Assembly (NCBI RefSeq): GCF_025165815.1
Contig: NZ_JAFFZE010000014.1
Location: 454,052 to 518,051 of the forward strand
DNA length: 64,000 nucleotides
Direction: 5' to 3'
DNA from: Actinophytocola gossypii
Lineage (GTDB): Bacteria; Actinomycetota; Actinomycetes; Mycobacteriales; Pseudonocardiaceae
In this document: one piece after another, positions 29,101 through 41,084 of the stretch
Position numbering within the stretch: position 1 is the first letter of the stretch
How the letters are laid out: every line of letters begins with the position of its first letter
The notes under the pieces: generated by a model
What the model was told of the DNA's origin: nothing
Database searches by the model: none
The model's input: only the letters and a program-made list of their open reading frames with translations
Made by a program: the position numbers and the translations under genes

Positions 29101-32100
29101 GCCGGTGCGTCGAGGCAGTCGGGGACCAGGCCGGCGAGCACCGCGTCCGGGCCCAGCTCGACGAACCGGGTGACGCCGGCGTCCGCCATCGCCCGCACCG
29201 CGTCCCGGAACCGCACCGGCTCCCGGACCTGGCGCACCCAGTGCTCCGGGTCGCACAGCTCGGCGCCGGCCGGGGCACCGGTCACGGTCGACACCACGGT
29301 GAGCCGGGGCGGGTGGAACGTCACGGCCTCGGCGGCCCGCCGGTACGCGGCGAGCATCGGCTCCATCGCCGGCGAGTGGAAGGCGTGCGACACGCTGAGC
29401 CGGGTGCTCCGCCTGCCCCGGGCGGCCAACTCGGCCGCGATCCGCTCGACGTCGTCCTCGGCGCCGGACACCACGACCGACGCGGGCCCGTTCACCGCGG
29501 CGACGCTCGTCCGCTCGGTCAGCAGCGGCGCCACCTCGTCCTCGGTGGCCGACACCGCGACCATCGCGCCGCCGGCCGGCAGCGCCTGCATCAGCGCGCC
29601 GCGGGCGGCGACCAGCGCGCAGGCGTCGGTCAGCGACAGCACGCCGGCGACGTGCGCGGCGGCCAGCTCGCCGATGGAGTGCCCGGCGACCTGGTCGGGG
29701 GTGACGCCGAACGACTCCAGCAGCCGGAACAGCGCGACCTCGACGGCGAACAGCCCGGCCTGGGTGTACGCGGTCTGGTCGAGCAACGCGGCCTCGTCGG
29801 TGCCCGGTCCGGCGAACAGCACGGTGCTCAGCGGGCGCGCGAGGTGTTCGTCCAGCTCGGTGGTCACCGTGCGCAGCGCGTCGGCGAACACCGGGAACGC
29901 GGCGGCCAGCTCGCGGCCCATGCCGAGCCGCTGCGAGCCCTGGCCGGAGAACAGGAACCCGGTGCCGCCGTCCGAGGTCACCACGCCGGTCACCAGCTCC
30001 GGCTCCTCGGTGCCGTCGACCAGCGCGACCAGCCCGAGCAGGAAGTCGCCCCGATCGGCGCCGAGCACCACCGCGCGGTGCTCGAAGCCCGACCGGGACA
30101 CGGCGGTGGCGTAGCCGAGGTCGACCGGCTCGTCGTCCGTCTCGTCCACATGGGACAGCAGGCGTTCCGCCTGGGCCAGCAGGGACGCGTGGCTCCGCCC
30201 GGAGAGCAGCCACGGCACAACCGGCGGCTCGGCCGCGTCGGTGACCGGCGGCTCCTGGACGGGGTCGCCCTCCTCGAGCACCAGGTGCGCGTTGGTGCCG
30301 CTCACCCCGAACGACGACACGCCGGCCCGGCGCGGCCGTTCGGCGCGCGGCCAGGGCCTCGGCTCGGTCAGCAGGGCGACGTCGCCCGCTGTCCAGTCCA
30401 CGTGTGTCGACGGCTCGGTGACGTGCAGGGTCCTCGGCAGTTCCTCGTGCCGCATGGCCTGCACCATCTTGATCACACCGGCGACCCCGGCCGCGGCCTG
30501 GGTGTGGCCGATGTTGGACTTCAGCGAGCCGAGCCACAGCGGCTCGTCCCGGTCCCGGCCGTAGGTGGCGAGCAGGGCCTGCGCCTCCACCGGGTCGCCG
30601 AGCTTGGTGCCGGTGCCGTGCGCCTCCACCGCGTCGACGTCCTGGGTGGACAGTCCGGCGTCGGCCAGCGCCGCGCGGATCACCCGCTGCTGGGCGGGAC
30701 CGTTCGGTGCGGTGAGGCCGTTGGAGGTGCCGTCGGAGTTCACCGCCGTGCCGCGGACCAGGGCGAGCACCGGGTGACCGTTGCGGCGGGCGTCGGACAG
30801 CCGCTCCAGCACCAGCACGCCGGCGCCCTCGGCCCACGCGGTGCCGTCGGCGTCGGTGGAGAACGACTTGCACCGCCCGTCCGGGGCGAGCCCGCGCTGC
30901 CGGCTGAACTCGACGAACGTCTCCGGCGTGGCCATCACGGTCACGCCCCCGGCGAGCGCCAGCGTGCACTCGCCGGAGCGCAGGGCGCGGGTGGCCCAGT
31001 GCACGGACACCAGCGAGGACGAGCACGCGGTGTCCACGCTGACCGCGGGGCCCTCGAACCCGAAGTGGTAGGCGACCCGCCCGGAGACCACCGAGCCGGT
31101 CGAGCTGCTGGCCACGTAGTCGTGGTACTGCACGCCGACGAACACGCCGGTCTGGCTGCCCTTCAGCGACAGCGGGTCGATGCCGGCCCGCTCGACCGCC
31201 TCCCAGGAGGTCTCCAGCAGCAGCCGCTGCTGCGGGTCGACGGTCGGCGCCTCACGCGGGGACACCCCGAAGAAGCCGGCGTCGAACTCGGCGGCGTCGT
31301 GCAGGAACCCGCCGGACCGGGTGTAGGTGGTGCCCGGCCGGGTGCCGCTCGGGTCGTGCAGCCGGTCGAGGTCCCAGCCGCGGTCGGTGGGGAACTCGCC
31401 GATCGCGTCGACACCGTCGGCCACCAGCGACCACAGCTCCTCCGGCGAGGTGACCCCGCCCGGGTAGCGGCAGGCCATGCCGACGACCGCGACCGGTTCG
31501 TCCACATCGGACACGACGGGCCGGTCGACGGGCGCCGCGGGTGCGGCGCCGGTCAGCTGTTCGAGCAGGTGACCGGCGACGGCGGTGGCGGTCGGGTAGT
31601 CGAACACCAGGGTGGCGGGCAGGGTGAGCCCGGTGGCGGCGGCGAGCGCGTTGCGCAGCTCCACCGCGGTCAGCGAGTCGAACCCGAGGTCGGCGAACCG
31701 GCGACCGGGCGCGACCGCCGCGGCCGAGTCGTGTCCGAGGACGGCGGCCACCTGGCCGCGGACCAGGTCGAGCACCAGCGCGGGCCGGTCGGGCTCGGTG
31801 GCCGCGGCGATCCGCTCGGCGAGCGGGGACGCCGGCGCGGCGGTGACCGGCCCGGCGCGCCGGACACCCGGGTCGACCAGGGTGCCGAACACCGGGGCCA
31901 CCGCGGCTCCGGTGGCACGCAGCCGGCCGAGGTCGAGAGCCGCCGCGGCGACCGAGGCGGCACCGGCGCCGACGGCGGCGTCGAACAGCGCCCGCCCGTC
32001 GGCCTCGGACAGCGGCAGCACGCCGCCCCGGGCCATCCGGGTGCGGTCGGCGGCGCCGAGCGAGCCGGCCATGCCGGTCTCCCACTGGCCCCACGCCACG

Positions 32101-35100
32101 GACACCGCGGGCAGGCCGAGCGCACGCCTGCGCACGGCGAGCGCGTCGAGCACGGTGTTGGCGGCCGCGTAGTTGGCCTGCCCCGGCGCGCCGAGCGTGC
32201 CGGACAGCGAGGAGAACAGGACGAAGGCGGACAGGTCGCCGGTCAGCTCGTGCAGGTTCAGCGCGCCGGTCACCTTAGGGTCGAGCACCGCGTCGACCCG
32301 GTCCGGGGTGAGCGCGGTGAGCACGCCGTCGTCGACCACGCCGGCCGCGTGCACCACGGCGGTCAGCGGCCGCGTCTCGGTGAGCGTGGCGAGGGCGGCG
32401 GCGAGCGCGGTCCGGTCGGCGACGTCGCAGGCCACCGGGGTCACCTCGGCGCCGAGCCCGGTCAGCTCGTCGACCAGGTCCTGGTCCGCGCCGCGCCGGC
32501 CGAGCAGGGCCAGGTGGCGGACGCCGTGCCGGGTCACCAGGTGCCGGGTGAGCACCGCGCCGAGCGCGCCGGAGCCGCCGGTCAGCAGGACGGTGCCGGC
32601 CGGGTCGAACTCGCCGGTCGGTTCGTCCGCGCCGGCCGGGGTGCGGGTCAGGCGGGCCACGTGCGGTACGCCGGCGCGCACCGCGACCTGCGGCTCGCCG
32701 GAGTCCAGCGCGGCGGCGAGTTCCGGGCGGTCGGTGTGCGTGTCGGTGTCGACCAGCACGATCCGGTCCGGGTGCTCGGCCTGTGCGGAGCGCACCAGAC
32801 CCCAGACGGCGGCACCGGCCAGGTCGGCGACGTCCTCGCCGGCGACCGAGACCGCGTGCCGGGTCACCACGACGAGCCGGGCGGCGGGGTCGCGGTCGGC
32901 GGTGAGCCACTCGGTCAGCTCGGCCAGCACCCGGTGGACGGTGGCCTTGATCGTGTCGGGGTCGGTGCCGCCGTCCGGGTCGCCGGCATGCAGCACGGTC
33001 ACGTCCGGCCTCGGTTCGGCCCGCGCCGGCCGGGCGGCGGCCGGGATCCAGTCCAGCTGGTACAGCGCGCCCCGGCGGGGACGGTCGAGGCGGGTGGTGC
33101 CGGTGGGCACCGGGCGGAACGCGACCGACTCGACCGAGGCGACGGCGGCGCCCGCCGGGTCGGACACCAGGGCGGAGTAGGTGTCCTCGCCGGTGGGGGT
33201 GAACCGCACGCGCAGCCGGGACGTGCCGGTCACGAACAGCGAGACCCCGGACCAGGAGAACGGCAGCCGCGCGCCGCCGGGCGCCCCGGCCAGGCCGAGG
33301 CCGAGTACCTGGGTGGCGGCGTCGAGCGCGGCCGGGTGCAGGGCGAACCGGTCGCCGTCCGGCACCTCGACCTCGGCGAGCAGGTCGGTGCCATGCCGCC
33401 ACGCGGCGCGCAGGCCGAGGAAGGTGGGGCCGTAGCTGAGGCCGGCGTCGGCGAGGTCGTCGGCGAGCGCGTCGATGACCACGGGTTCGGCGCCGGGCGG
33501 CGGCCACTCGGCCGGCCCGGCCGGCGCGACACCGGCGACGGTGAGGATGCCGCCCGCGTGCCGGGTCCAGGACTCGTCCTCGGCGGAGTCGGCGCGGGAG
33601 TACACGCCGACCGGCCGGTTCCCCGCCGGGTCGGCCTCGCCGACGACGACCTGCAGCCGCACGCCGCCGCGCTCGGGCAGCCGCAGCGGGGTGTGCAGGG
33701 TCAGCTCGCCGATCCGGCCGCAGCCGACCTGGTGGCCGGCGCGCAGGGCCAGCTCGACGAACGCGGTGCCGGGCAGCAGCACCTCGCCGTGCACCACGTG
33801 GTCGGCGAGCCAGGGCTGCGCGGCGGTGGAGAGCCGTCCGCTGAGCACCACGCCCCGGGTGTCGGCGAGCACGGTGACCGCGCCGAGCAGCGGGTGCCCA
33901 GCGGGGTCGAGGCCGAGCGCGCCGAGGTCGCCTGCCCTGGCGCGGCCGTCCAGCCAGTAGCGCCTGCGCTGGAAGGCGTAGGTCGGCAGCGGGAGAGAAC
34001 GCGCACCGCTACCGGCGAAGACCCCGGCCCAGTCGACCGGCGTTCCGGTCACGTGCAGCCGGGCCACGGCGGTGAGCAGCGCGGCGGCCTGACCGTGGCC
34101 GGCTCGCTGGGCGGGCACGGCGTCCGCCACCCAGCCCCGCACCAGGCCGGTCAGCACACCGTCCGGGCCGAGTTCGAGGTGACGGGTGGCGTCCAGGGCG
34201 CGCACGGCGTCCTGGAAGCGCACGGTCCGCCGCACCTGCTCGGCGAAGTAGCCGGCGGAGGCCTCCATCGGCTCGCCGGTCACCGTGGAGACCACGGGCA
34301 GCCGGGGCGGGTGGTAGGTCACGGTCTCGGCCACGGCCCGGAACTCGTCGAGCATGGGGTCCATCAGCGGCGAGTGGAACGCGTGCGACACCCGCAACCT
34401 GGTGTGCCGGCGGCCCAGCCGCTCCACCACCGCCATGACCTCGGCCTCGACCCCGGAGACCACCACCGACTCCGGCCCGTTCACCGCCGCGATCGCCACA
34501 CCCCCGGTGAGCAGCGGCGTGACCTCGTCCTCGTTCGCGACCACCGCGACCATCGCCCCGCCCTCGGGCAGGGCCTGCATCAACCGGCCCCGGGCCGACA
34601 CCAAGCGGCACGCGTCCGCCAGGGTCAGCACTCCCGCGACGTGCGCGGCGGCCAGCTCACCGATCGAGTGCCCGGCGACCACGTCCGGGTGCACGCCCCA
34701 CGACTCCAGCAGCCGGAACAACGCCACCTCGAACGCGAACAGCGCGGACTGGGCGTGCTCGGTGCGGTCCAGCACCTCCTGGTCGTCGCCCTCATAGATC
34801 GACAGGTGCGCACACACCGCGTCGAACGCCTCGGCGAACACCGGGAACGCCTCGTACAGCTCGCGGCCCATGCCGACCCGCTGCGCGCCCTGACCGGCGA
34901 ACAGGAACGCGGTGGTCCCCTCGGTGACCGTGCCGCGCACGACGTTCGCGGCGGGCTCGCCGGACGCTACCGCGCCGAGGCCCCGGGCGGCGGCGTCCGG
35001 GTCGGCGGCGAGCACGACGGCGCGTTCGGCCAGCGCGGCACGCGAGGTGCCGAGCGTGTGGCCGAGGTCGACCAGACTGTCCACACCGGACACGAACGCG

Positions 35101-36569
35101 GCAGCCTGGTCGCGCAGCGCCCGCTCGTCGTGGCCGGAAACCGGAACGGGCACCGGAACGCCGGCCGGCCACGTCGGCTCGGCGGCCGGCTCGGCCGGGT
35201 CGGCCTCCTCGACGATCACGTGCGCGTTGGTGCCGCTGACGCCGAAGGAGGACACGCCGGCGCGGCGCGGCCGGTCACCCCGGTGCCACTCGCGCGCCTC
35301 GGTGAGCAGCTCGACGTTCCCGGCCGACCAGTCGACGTGCGAGGACGGCTCGGTCACGTGCAGGGTCTTCGGCAGGACGCCGTGCCGGATGGCCTCGACC
35401 ATCTTGATCACGCCGGCCACCCCCGCCGCGGCCTGCGCGTGCCCGATGTTGGACTTCAGCGAGCCGAGCCACAGCGGCTCGTCCCGGTCCTGCCCGTAGG
35501 TCGCCAGCACGGCCTGGGCCTCGATCGGGTCACCGAGGGTGGTGCCGGTGCCGTGTGCCTCGACGGCGTCGATGTCGGATGTGGACAGTCCGGCGGCGGC
35601 GAGCGCGGACCGGATCACCCGTTGCTGGGCCGGGCCGCTTGGCGCGGTGATGCCGTTGCTCGCGCCGTCGGAGTTGACCGCGGAACCGGAGATCACCGCC
35701 AGCACCGGGTGCCCGTTGCGGCGGGCGTCGGACAGGCGTTCCAGCACGAGCAGGCCGGCGCCCTCGGCCCAGCCGGTCCCGTCGGCGCTGTCGGAGAACG
35801 GCTTGCAGCGTCCGTCCGGGGCCAGGCCGCGCTGCTTGCTGAACGCGACGAACGGGCCGGGGGTCGCCATCACCATCACGCCGCCGGCGAGCGCCAGCCC
35901 GCACTCGCGCCGGCGCAGCGCCTGTCCGGCGGCGTGCAGCGCGACCAGCGACGACGAGCACGCGGTGTCCACGGTGACCGCGGGGCCGTGCAGGCCGAGC
36001 GCGTAGGAGATCCTCGCGGAGATCACCGAGGCGGCGTTGCCGGTGCTCAGGTACGCGGCGACGGCCTCGGTCGACTCGGGCGACAGGTCGTCGTAGTAGT
36101 CCTGGCAGCCGCTGCCGACGAACACGCCGACCTGCTCGCCGCGCAGCGCGTCCGGCGCGATCCCGGCGCGCTCGAACGACTCCCAGGCCAGTTCGAGCAG
36201 CAGCCGCTGCTGCGGGTCCATGGCCAGTGCCTCGCGCGGCGCGATGCCGAACAGGTCGGCGTCGAACCCGGCGACGTCGTCGACGAACCCGCCCTCGCGG
36301 ACGTAGTTGGTGCCGTCACCGTCCCCGGCGAGCAGGGTGTCCAGCGGCCAGCCCCGGTCGGTGGGGAACTCGCCGATGGCGTCCACGCCGCCGTCGACCA
36401 GCCGCCACAGGTCCTCCGGGGAGCGGACGCCGCCCGGGTAGCGGCAGCTCATCGCGACGACCGCGATCGGCTCGGCCTCGACCTCGCGCAGCCGCTCGCG
36501 GGTCCGGTGCAGGTCGGACGAGACCTTCTTCAGGTAGCCGAGCAGCTTTTCCTCGTTCTTGTTGGCCAT
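26199..36569 (-). CDS. PKS-C: two modules, each KS-AT-DH-KR-ACP
   Basis: The 3456-residue protein opens with a docking coil and closes with a helical docking tail (about 3385-3456). Module C1: KS Cys about 203, AT GHSIGE (about 634) and [16 protein letters not shown] (about 925), KR with VDD and Tyr about 1466, ACP Ser about 1631. Module C2: KS Cys about 1847, AT GHSIGE (about 2296) and [16 protein letters not shown] (about 2598), KR Tyr about 3159, ACP Ser about 3331. All catalytic residues I can check are present. Both modules should add malonate and form a double bond. The KR of C1 looks B-type. The ATG shares one base with the PKS-B stop, and PKS-D begins 7 bp after its stop. Confidence 0.96.
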   Translation of the reverse strand: MANKNEEKLLGYLKKVSSDLHRTRERLREVEAEPIAVVAMSCRYPGGVRSPEDLWRLVDGGVDAIGEFPTDRGWPLDTLLAGDGDGTNYVREGGFVDDVAGFDADLFGIAPREALAMDPQQRLLLELAWESFERAGIAPDALRGEQVGVFVGSGCQDYYDDLSPESTEAVAAYLSTGNAASVISARISYALGLHGPAVTVDTACSSSLVALHAAGQALRRRECGLALAGGVMVMATPGPFVAFSKQRGLAPDGRCKPFSDSADGTGWAEGAGLLVLERLSDARRNGHPVLAVISGSAVNSDGASNGITAPSGPAQQRVIRSALAAAGLSTSDIDAVEAHGTGTTLGDPIEAQAVLATYGQDRDEPLWLGSLKSNIGHAQAAAGVAGVIKMVEAIRHGVLPKTLHVTEPSSHVDWSAGNVELLTEAREWHRGDRPRRAGVSSFGVSGTNAHVIVEEADPAEPAAEPTWPAGVPVPVPVSGHDERALRDQAAAFVSGVDSLVDLGHTLGTSRAALAERAVVLAADPDAAARGLGAVASGEPAANVVRGTVTEGTTAFLFAGQGAQRVGMGRELYEAFPVFAEAFDAVCAHLSIYEGDDQEVLDRTEHAQSALFAFEVALFRLLESWGVHPDVVAGHSIGELAAAHVAGVLTLADACRLVSARGRLMQALPEGGAMVAVVANEDEVTPLLTGGVAIAAVNGPESVVVSGVEAEVMAVVERLGRRHTRLRVSHAFHSPLMDPMLDEFRAVAETVTYHPPRLPVVSTVTGEPMEASAGYFAEQVRRTVRFQDAVRALDATRHLELGPDGVLTGLVRGWVADAVPAQRAGHGQAAALLTAVARLHVTGTPVDWAGVFAGSGARSLPLPTYAFQRRRYWLDGRARAGDLGALGLDPAGHPLLGAVTVLADTRGVVLSGRLSTAAQPWLADHVVHGEVLLPGTAFVELALRAGHQVGCGRIGELTLHTPLRLPERGGVRLQVVVGEADPAGNRPVGVYSRADSAEDESWTRHAGGILTVAGVAPAGPAEWPPPGAEPVVIDALADDLADAGLSYGPTFLGLRAAWRHGTDLLAEVEVPDGDRFALHPAALDAATQVLGLGLAGAPGGARLPFSWSGVSLFVTGTSRLRVRFTPTGEDTYSALVSDPAGAAVASVESVAFRPVPTGTTRLDRPRRGALYQLDWIPAAARPARAEPRPDVTVLHAGDPDGGTDPDTIKATVHRVLAELTEWLTADRDPAARLVVVTRHAVSVAGEDVADLAGAAVWGLVRSAQAEHPDRIVLVDTDTHTDRPELAAALDSGEPQVAVRAGVPHVARLTRTPAGADEPTGEFDPAGTVLLTGGSGALGAVLTRHLVTRHGVRHLALLGRRGADQDLVDELTGLGAEVTPVACDVADRTALAAALATLTETRPLTAVVHAAGVVDDGVLTALTPDRVDAVLDPKVTGALNLHELTGDLSAFVLFSSLSGTLGAPGQANYAAANTVLDALAVRRRALGLPAVSVAWGQWETGMAGSLGAADRTRMARGGVLPLSEADGRALFDAAVGAGAASVAAAALDLGRLRATGAAVAPVFGTLVDPGVRRAGPVTAAPASPLAERIAAATEPDRPALVLDLVRGQVAAVLGHDSAAAVAPGRRFADLGFDSLTAVELRNALAAATGLTLPATLVFDYPTATAVAGHLLEQLTGAAPAAPVDRPVVSDVDEPVAVVGMACRYPGGVTSPEELWSLVADGVDAIGEFPTDRGWDLDRLHDPSGTRPGTTYTRSGGFLHDAAEFDAGFFGVSPREAPTVDPQQRLLLETSWEAVERAGIDPLSLKGSQTGVFVGVQYHDYVASSSTGSVVSGRVAYHFGFEGPAVSVDTACSSSLVSVHWATRALRSGECTLALAGGVTVMATPETFVEFSRQRGLAPDGRCKSFSTDADGTAWAEGAGVLVLERLSDARRNGHPVLALVRGTAVNSDGTSNGLTAPNGPAQQRVIRAALADAGLSTQDVDAVEAHGTGTKLGDPVEAQALLATYGRDRDEPLWLGSLKSNIGHTQAAAGVAGVIKMVQAMRHEELPRTLHVTEPSTHVDWTAGDVALLTEPRPWPRAERPRRAGVSSFGVSGTNAHLVLEEGDPVQEPPVTDAAEPPVVPWLLSGRSHASLLAQAERLLSHVDETDDEPVDLGYATAVSRSGFEHRAVVLGADRGDFLLGLVALVDGTEEPELVTGVVTSDGGTGFLFSGQGSQRLGMGRELAAAFPVFADALRTVTTELDEHLARPLSTVLFAGPGTDEAALLDQTAYTQAGLFAVEVALFRLLESFGVTPDQVAGHSIGELAAAHVAGVLSLTDACALVAARGALMQALPAGGAMVAVSATEDEVAPLLTERTSVAAVNGPASVVVSGAEDDVERIAAELAARGRRSTRLSVSHAFHSPAMEPMLAAYRRAAEAVTFHPPRLTVVSTVTGAPAGAELCDPEHWVRQVREPVRFRDAVRAMADAGVTRFVELGPDAVLAGLVPDCLDAPATVVTPVAHRDVDEPRALLTALARLHVTGTPVDWRALFSPLFEPRGARLVPLPTYAFQRERYWLDSAASDSAGGGHPLVGAAVELAETGGAVLRGTLSTGTQPWLADHVVHGSVLFPGTGFVELAVRAGDEVGCGRIEELTFEEPLVLPPDAPVRVQVEVGGPDERGARRFAVHSRPPGAGWRRHATGVLTAAGAPAEFDLAQWPPAGATPVPLDGWYPALAESGIAYGPAFQGVRAVWRHGDDVHAEVSLPDASDVDAYGTHPAVLDAAWQAVAHSAVAADGPVLPFGAAGVELYATGATELRVRVRPGTTGLTVEIADPAGRPVAVVESLAVRPAAEPVPTETDGTLLRLGWVPVPTRTRPVDRWHVVGPDPWGLTNALGAPLSADLADAGTAEVVVLPCGGGADAGTAREQSRRLLGLLRAGLAAEATLLVVTSGAVSTGTEDVTDLAGAAAWGMVRSAQAEHPGRIVLVDVDGDPESVAALPAALGAGEPQLAVRAGVVHTPRLTAAPTDTGRTAFGTGTVLVTGGTGALGGLVARHLVAEHGVRHLLLTSRRGPAAPGAAELGAELAALGAEVSVVACDTADRDALAAVLAGIPAEHPLTGVVHAAGVTADGLLDSLTQDRLDEVLRPKVDAAWHLHELTATLDLSAFVLFSSASSVLGAPGQANYAAANGYLDALAAHRRALGLPGRSLAWGLWDTGTTGMGAGLGDADLRRLAAAGIAPLTPAAGLSLLDTAGGLPDAVLLPIRLDQDALGGEDTPPLLRGLARTPVRRVADTTPAGPAGGGAGGKLRDRLAELPPHDREPLLLDLVRTEAAKLLGHAGPAAVEPERAFNELGFDSLAAVGFRNKLTLLTGLTLPATLIFDYPNALVLARHLLAELVPDQADGGTGEQAADTDERIRAALSSIPLARLRDAGLLHSLLDLAGITAEPTPDPATDDSSIDDMDTEKLISRAFELDDATREM
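34420..34492. repeat. 73-bp exact block shared with the PKS1 AT
   Basis: This is the PKS-C module-1 copy of the block also found at 3096-3168. Here it lies inside an intact AT that retains GHSIGE about 0.2 kb away. Confidence 0.85.
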
Positions 36570-39500
36570 CAGCCGAGCTCCTTGTCGATGAAGTCGAAGA
36601 CGTCATCGGCCGTCGCCGCCGCGAGCCGGTCGGCGACGTCGTCGTCCGGGCCTGGCCCGTGCAACGTCGTCACCAGGGCGCGCAGCCGGTCGGTGATCCG
36701 GGTTCGTTCGATGTCGTCGGAAGACAGTGCCAGCGCCTCGAGCCGGGCCAGGACCGGCTCGACACCGTCCTGGGTGTCGCCGGCCAGCTCGGCGCGCAGG
36801 TACGCGGCGAGCGCGGTGGGCGTGGCGTGGTCGAAGATCATCGTGGTGGGCAGCCGGCGGCCGACCGCGTCGGCGAGCCGGTTGCGGAACTCGACGGCGC
36901 TGACCGAGTCGAACCCGAGGTCCTTGAACGTCGCTCCCGCCTCGACCGCGCCCGCGCCGGGATGGCCGAGCACCGCGGCGGCGTGCTCGCGGACCAGGGC
37001 GACCAGCTCCCGTTCCTGCTCGGGCGGGGTCCGGCCGGTGAGGGTGAACCGGGCCGGCTCCGGCTCGGCCGGGGGCGCGGCCGGCACCAGCTCCTCGACC
37101 AGCGGGCGCGGGCGGGCGGCGGTGAGGATCGGCCCGTACCGGGTCCAGTCGATGTCGGCCACCACGAGGTTCGGGTCGGGGCCGGTGGCCTCGGCGAGCA
37201 GCTCGACCGCGCGCCAGGGGTCCAGTTCGCCGATGCCGAGCCGGCGCAGGTGCGCGCTCGCGGTCTCGTCGACCATGCCGCCGCCCGCCCACGGCCCCCA
37301 GGCGATCGCGGTTGCCGGTTGTCCGGTCGCGCGGCGGCGGCGGGCGAGCGCGTCGAGCACGGCGTTGGCGCTGCCGTAGGCGGCCTGGCCAGAGGTGCCC
37401 CAGACGGCCGCGCCGGAGGTGAACAGCACGAACGCGTCCAGTGGGGTGTCGGCGAGCAGTTCGTCCAGGTTCCTGGCGCCCGCGACCTTGGCCAGGCCGG
37501 CGGCGGCGAAGTCGGCGACCGTGGTGTCGGCCAACGGGGTCTCGTGGTCGAGCACGCCGGCCGCGTGCACCACGGCGGTCAGCCCGGGCAGCCGGTCGAG
37601 CAGGGCGGCCAGGGCGGCGCGGTCGGTCACGTCGCAGGCCTCGACGGTCACCGGCAGGCCCGTCCAGTCACCGGGGGCGTCCGGCCCTCGGCGGCTGGTC
37701 AGCACGACGTGCTCGGCGCCGTTCGCGGCGAGCCAGCGGGCGACGTGCCCGCCGAGGGCGCCGGTGCCGCCGGTGACCAGCACGGTGCCGCTCGGCCGCC
37801 AGCCCGGCGACCCGGCCGGCTCGGCGCGCACCAGGCGGCGCGCGTAGCGGCCGGTGGCGCGGATCGCGACCTGGTCCTCGCCGCCGGCCAGCGTGGCGAG
37901 GAGCCGTTCGGTGGCGCGCTCGTCGGGCGCCGATGGCAGGTCGACCAGGCCGCCCCAGGTGTCGGGGTGGTCCAGCGCGAGCACGGCGCCGAGGCCCCAC
38001 AGGGCGGCCTGCCGCTCGTCGGGTGCGTGGTCGGTGTCGTCGACGGCGACCGCCTGGGTGGTGGCGCACCAGACCGGGGCGCTGTGGCCGGCGTCGGCGA
38101 GTGCCTGGAGCAGCACGACGGTGGCGGCGGTGCCTCGGGTGAGGGTGGGGTGGCCGGGTTCGAGATCGGTGTCGGCGGCGAGCAGGGAGAGCACGCCCGT
38201 CGCCGGCGGCAGCTCCCGCAGCCGGGCGGCGAGGGCGGCGCGGTCCTCGCCCGCGTACTCGACCAGCCGCGCGGCCAGCCCGGGGAGGGCCGGGGCCTGC
38301 CGGCCGGCCGGGGTGACGACGATCCATTCGCCGGCCGGCCGGTCCGGGCGGTCCGGTACCGGCCGCCAGCGCACCCGGTACCGCAGATCGTCCACTGTGG
38401 ACTTCGGTGCCGCCGGTTCGGGGTTCCACCAGAACCGCTCGCGCTGGAACGGGTAGGTGGGCAGGTCGACGGGCTGGTGCGGGCCGAACACGGCGGCCCA
38501 GTCCGGACCGGCGCCGCGCACGTGCAGGCGGGCGAGCGCGGTGGCGAGGGCGAGCGGTTCCGGCTGGCCGGCACGCAGGGTGGGCAGCACGGCGGCGGTG
38601 TCGCCGGTCAGGGACTCGGCGGCCGGCCCGGTCAGCACGGCGTCCGGGCCGATCTCGACGAACGTGGTGGCGCCGGCCGCCTCCAGCGCGGCGACCGCGT
38701 CGGCGAACCGGACCGGGCGGCGGACCTGCTCGGTCCAGTAGTCCGCGGTGCACGGCTCGACCGGCTGCCCGGTGACGGTGGAGACCAGCGGGATCGTGGG
38801 CGGCGCGAACGTCACCGTGCTCGCGACCGCGTGGAACTCGGCCAGCATCGGGTCCATCAACGGCGAGTGGAACGCGTGCGAGACCCGCAACCAGGCGGTC
38901 CGGTGGCCGGTGGCGGCGAGCCGGTCGGCGGCCTCGGCCACCGCGCCGGCCGACCCGGACAGCACGAGCGAACCGGGCGCGTTCACCGCGGCGATGCCGA
39001 CCTCCGTGCCGAGGAACGGCGCGACCTCGTCCTCCCCCGCCCGCACCGCGAGCATCGCACCGCCCGCGGGCAGCGCCTGCATCAGCGAGCCGCGAGCGGC
39101 GACCAGCCGGCAGGCGTCGTCGAGGGACAGCACCCCGGCGACGTGCGCCGCGACCACCTCACCGATCGAATGCCCCGCGACCAGGTCCGGCCGCACCCCC
39201 CACGACTCCAACAACCGGATCAGCGCGACCTCCACGGCGAACAGCCCCGCCTGGGTGAACACGGTCTGCCGCAGCCGGTCCGGGTCGCCCCCGAACACCA
39301 CCGCACGCAACGGCGCCGGCAACAACGGATCGATCCGCTCGCACACCGCCCCGAACGCCTCGGCGAACACCGGGTACGCCTCGGCCAGCTCCCGCCCCAT
39401 CCCCGGCCGCTGCGCCCCCTGCCCGGTACAGACGAACGCCACCCGCCCCGCCGTCACGGACCCGGTGACCACGCCCCCGGTCTCGCTCCCGGCGGCGAGC

Positions 39501-41080
39501 GCCCGCAACCCGTGCCCGGCGGCGTCCCGATCGGCCGCCAGCACCACTGCCCGGTGCGGCAGCGCGGCCCGCCGGGTGACGAGCGACCCGGCCACGTCCA
39601 CCAGCGCCTGCCCACCGTCGACCACCGGAAGCAACCTGGCCGCCTGCGCCCGCAGCGCGTCGACGCTCCGCGCGGAAAGCACCAGTGCCAAGCTTCGCGA
39701 GTCGTACGTTCCCGTCGCGCGAGTCGTACCTTCCCGTTCCGGCACCGGCTCGGCCTCTTCGAGTACCACGTGCGCGTTGGTGCCGCTGAAACCGAACGAC
39801 GACACCGCGGCCCGCCTCGGGCGCCCGGTGACCGGCCACTTCCGTGCCTCGGTGAGCAACTCGACGCCGCCGGTCCAGTCGACCTGGGTGGTCGGCCGGT
39901 CGACGTGCAGGGTGCGGGGCAGGATGCCGTGCCGCATCGCCTGCACCATCTTGATCACCCCGGCGACCCCGGCCGCGGCCTGCGGGTGTCCGAGGTTCGA
40001 CTTGACCGAACCGAGCCACAGCGGCTCGTCCCGGTCCCGGCCGTAGGTGGCGAGCAGGGCCTGCGCCTCGATCGGGTCGCCCAGCGTGGTGCCCGTCCCG
40101 TGTGCCTCCACGGCGTCCACATCGGACTCCGCCAGCTCCGCGTCGGCCAGCGCCGCGCGGATCACGCGTTGCTGCGCGGGGCCGCTCGGCGCGGACATGC
40201 CGTTGGACGCGCCGTCGGAGTTGACCGCCGAGCCGCGCAGCACGGCCAGCACCTGGTGGCCGTTGCGGCGGGCGTCGGGCAGGCGTTCGAGCAGCAGCAG
40301 GCCGGCGCCCTCGGACCAGGCGGCGCCGTCGGCGGCGTCGGCGAACGACTTGCACCGCCCGTCCGGGGCGAGCGCGCGCTGCCGGCTGAAGTCGACGAAC
40401 AGCTCCGGGGTGCCCATCACGGTCACGCCGCCGGCCAGCGCGAGCGTGCACTCCCCCCGGCGCAGCGACCGCACCGCCTGGTGCACGGCGACCAGCGACG
40501 ACGAGCACGCGGTGTCCACGGTGACCGACGGCCCCTCCAGGCCGAAGGTGTAGGACAGCTGGCCGGAGACCATGCTGCCGACCGGTCCGCCGCCCGCGTA
40601 GTCGTGGTACATCACGCCGGCGAACACCCCGGTCGGGCTGCCGGCGAGCGAGGTGGGGTCGATGCCGGCGCGCTCCAGCGACTCCCAGGCCAGCTCCAGC
40701 AGCAGCCTGCGCTGCGGGTCGGCGCGCAGGGCCTCGCGGGGGCTGATGCCGAAGAACGCGGCGTCGAACTCCCCCGCGTCGTACAGGAAGCCGCCGTGCC
40801 GGACGTAGGTGCGGTCGGGCAGGCCGGGTTCGGGGTCGTAGATCCGGTCGAGGTCCCAGCCGCGGTCGGTGGGGAACTCGCCGATCGCGTCCACCTCGTC
40901 GGCGACCAGCCGCCACAGGTCCTCCGGCGAGGCGACCCCGCCCGGGTAGCGGCACGCCATCGACACGATCGCGATCGGCGTGTGCTCCCTGGCGCGTGCC
41001 TCGCGCAGCTCCGCCCGGCTGTGTGCCAGCTCGGTCGTGGCCCGCCGCAGATAGGTGCGCAGTTCGTCCGCGTCCGCCAT
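36569..41080 (-). CDS. PKS-B: single module KS-AT-KR-ACP
   Basis: A 1503-residue monomodule with N- and C-terminal docking segments. KS Cys is at about 190 with EAHGTGT and NLGH intact; AT has GHSIGE (about 636) and malonyl-type HAFH; there is no DH; KR has its nucleotide motif at about 1105 and active residues with Tyr about 1232; ACP Ser about 1390. The KR lacks the LDD motif of B-type enzymes and has Trp in [14 protein letters not shown], which suggests an A-type (L-hydroxyl) reductase. The module therefore leaves a hydroxyl, a likely attachment point for a sugar. It begins 4 bp after the PKS-A stop. Confidence 0.95.
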   Translation of the reverse strand: MADADELRTYLRRATTELAHSRAELREARAREHTPIAIVSMACRYPGGVASPEDLWRLVADEVDAIGEFPTDRGWDLDRIYDPEPGLPDRTYVRHGGFLYDAGEFDAAFFGISPREALRADPQRRLLLELAWESLERAGIDPTSLAGSPTGVFAGVMYHDYAGGGPVGSMVSGQLSYTFGLEGPSVTVDTACSSSLVAVHQAVRSLRRGECTLALAGGVTVMGTPELFVDFSRQRALAPDGRCKSFADAADGAAWSEGAGLLLLERLPDARRNGHQVLAVLRGSAVNSDGASNGMSAPSGPAQQRVIRAALADAELAESDVDAVEAHGTGTTLGDPIEAQALLATYGRDRDEPLWLGSVKSNLGHPQAAAGVAGVIKMVQAMRHGILPRTLHVDRPTTQVDWTGGVELLTEARKWPVTGRPRRAAVSSFGFSGTNAHVVLEEAEPVPEREGTTRATGTYDSRSLALVLSARSVDALRAQAARLLPVVDGGQALVDVAGSLVTRRAALPHRAVVLAADRDAAGHGLRALAAGSETGGVVTGSVTAGRVAFVCTGQGAQRPGMGRELAEAYPVFAEAFGAVCERIDPLLPAPLRAVVFGGDPDRLRQTVFTQAGLFAVEVALIRLLESWGVRPDLVAGHSIGEVVAAHVAGVLSLDDACRLVAARGSLMQALPAGGAMLAVRAGEDEVAPFLGTEVGIAAVNAPGSLVLSGSAGAVAEAADRLAATGHRTAWLRVSHAFHSPLMDPMLAEFHAVASTVTFAPPTIPLVSTVTGQPVEPCTADYWTEQVRRPVRFADAVAALEAAGATTFVEIGPDAVLTGPAAESLTGDTAAVLPTLRAGQPEPLALATALARLHVRGAGPDWAAVFGPHQPVDLPTYPFQRERFWWNPEPAAPKSTVDDLRYRVRWRPVPDRPDRPAGEWIVVTPAGRQAPALPGLAARLVEYAGEDRAALAARLRELPPATGVLSLLAADTDLEPGHPTLTRGTAATVVLLQALADAGHSAPVWCATTQAVAVDDTDHAPDERQAALWGLGAVLALDHPDTWGGLVDLPSAPDERATERLLATLAGGEDQVAIRATGRYARRLVRAEPAGSPGWRPSGTVLVTGGTGALGGHVARWLAANGAEHVVLTSRRGPDAPGDWTGLPVTVEACDVTDRAALAALLDRLPGLTAVVHAAGVLDHETPLADTTVADFAAAGLAKVAGARNLDELLADTPLDAFVLFTSGAAVWGTSGQAAYGSANAVLDALARRRRATGQPATAIAWGPWAGGGMVDETASAHLRRLGIGELDPWRAVELLAEATGPDPNLVVADIDWTRYGPILTAARPRPLVEELVPAAPPAEPEPARFTLTGRTPPEQERELVALVREHAAAVLGHPGAGAVEAGATFKDLGFDSVSAVEFRNRLADAVGRRLPTTMIFDHATPTALAAYLRAELAGDTQDGVEPVLARLEALALSSDDIERTRITDRLRALVTTLHGPGPDDDVADRLAAATADDVFDFIDKELG

Positions 41081-41084
41081 GTCC

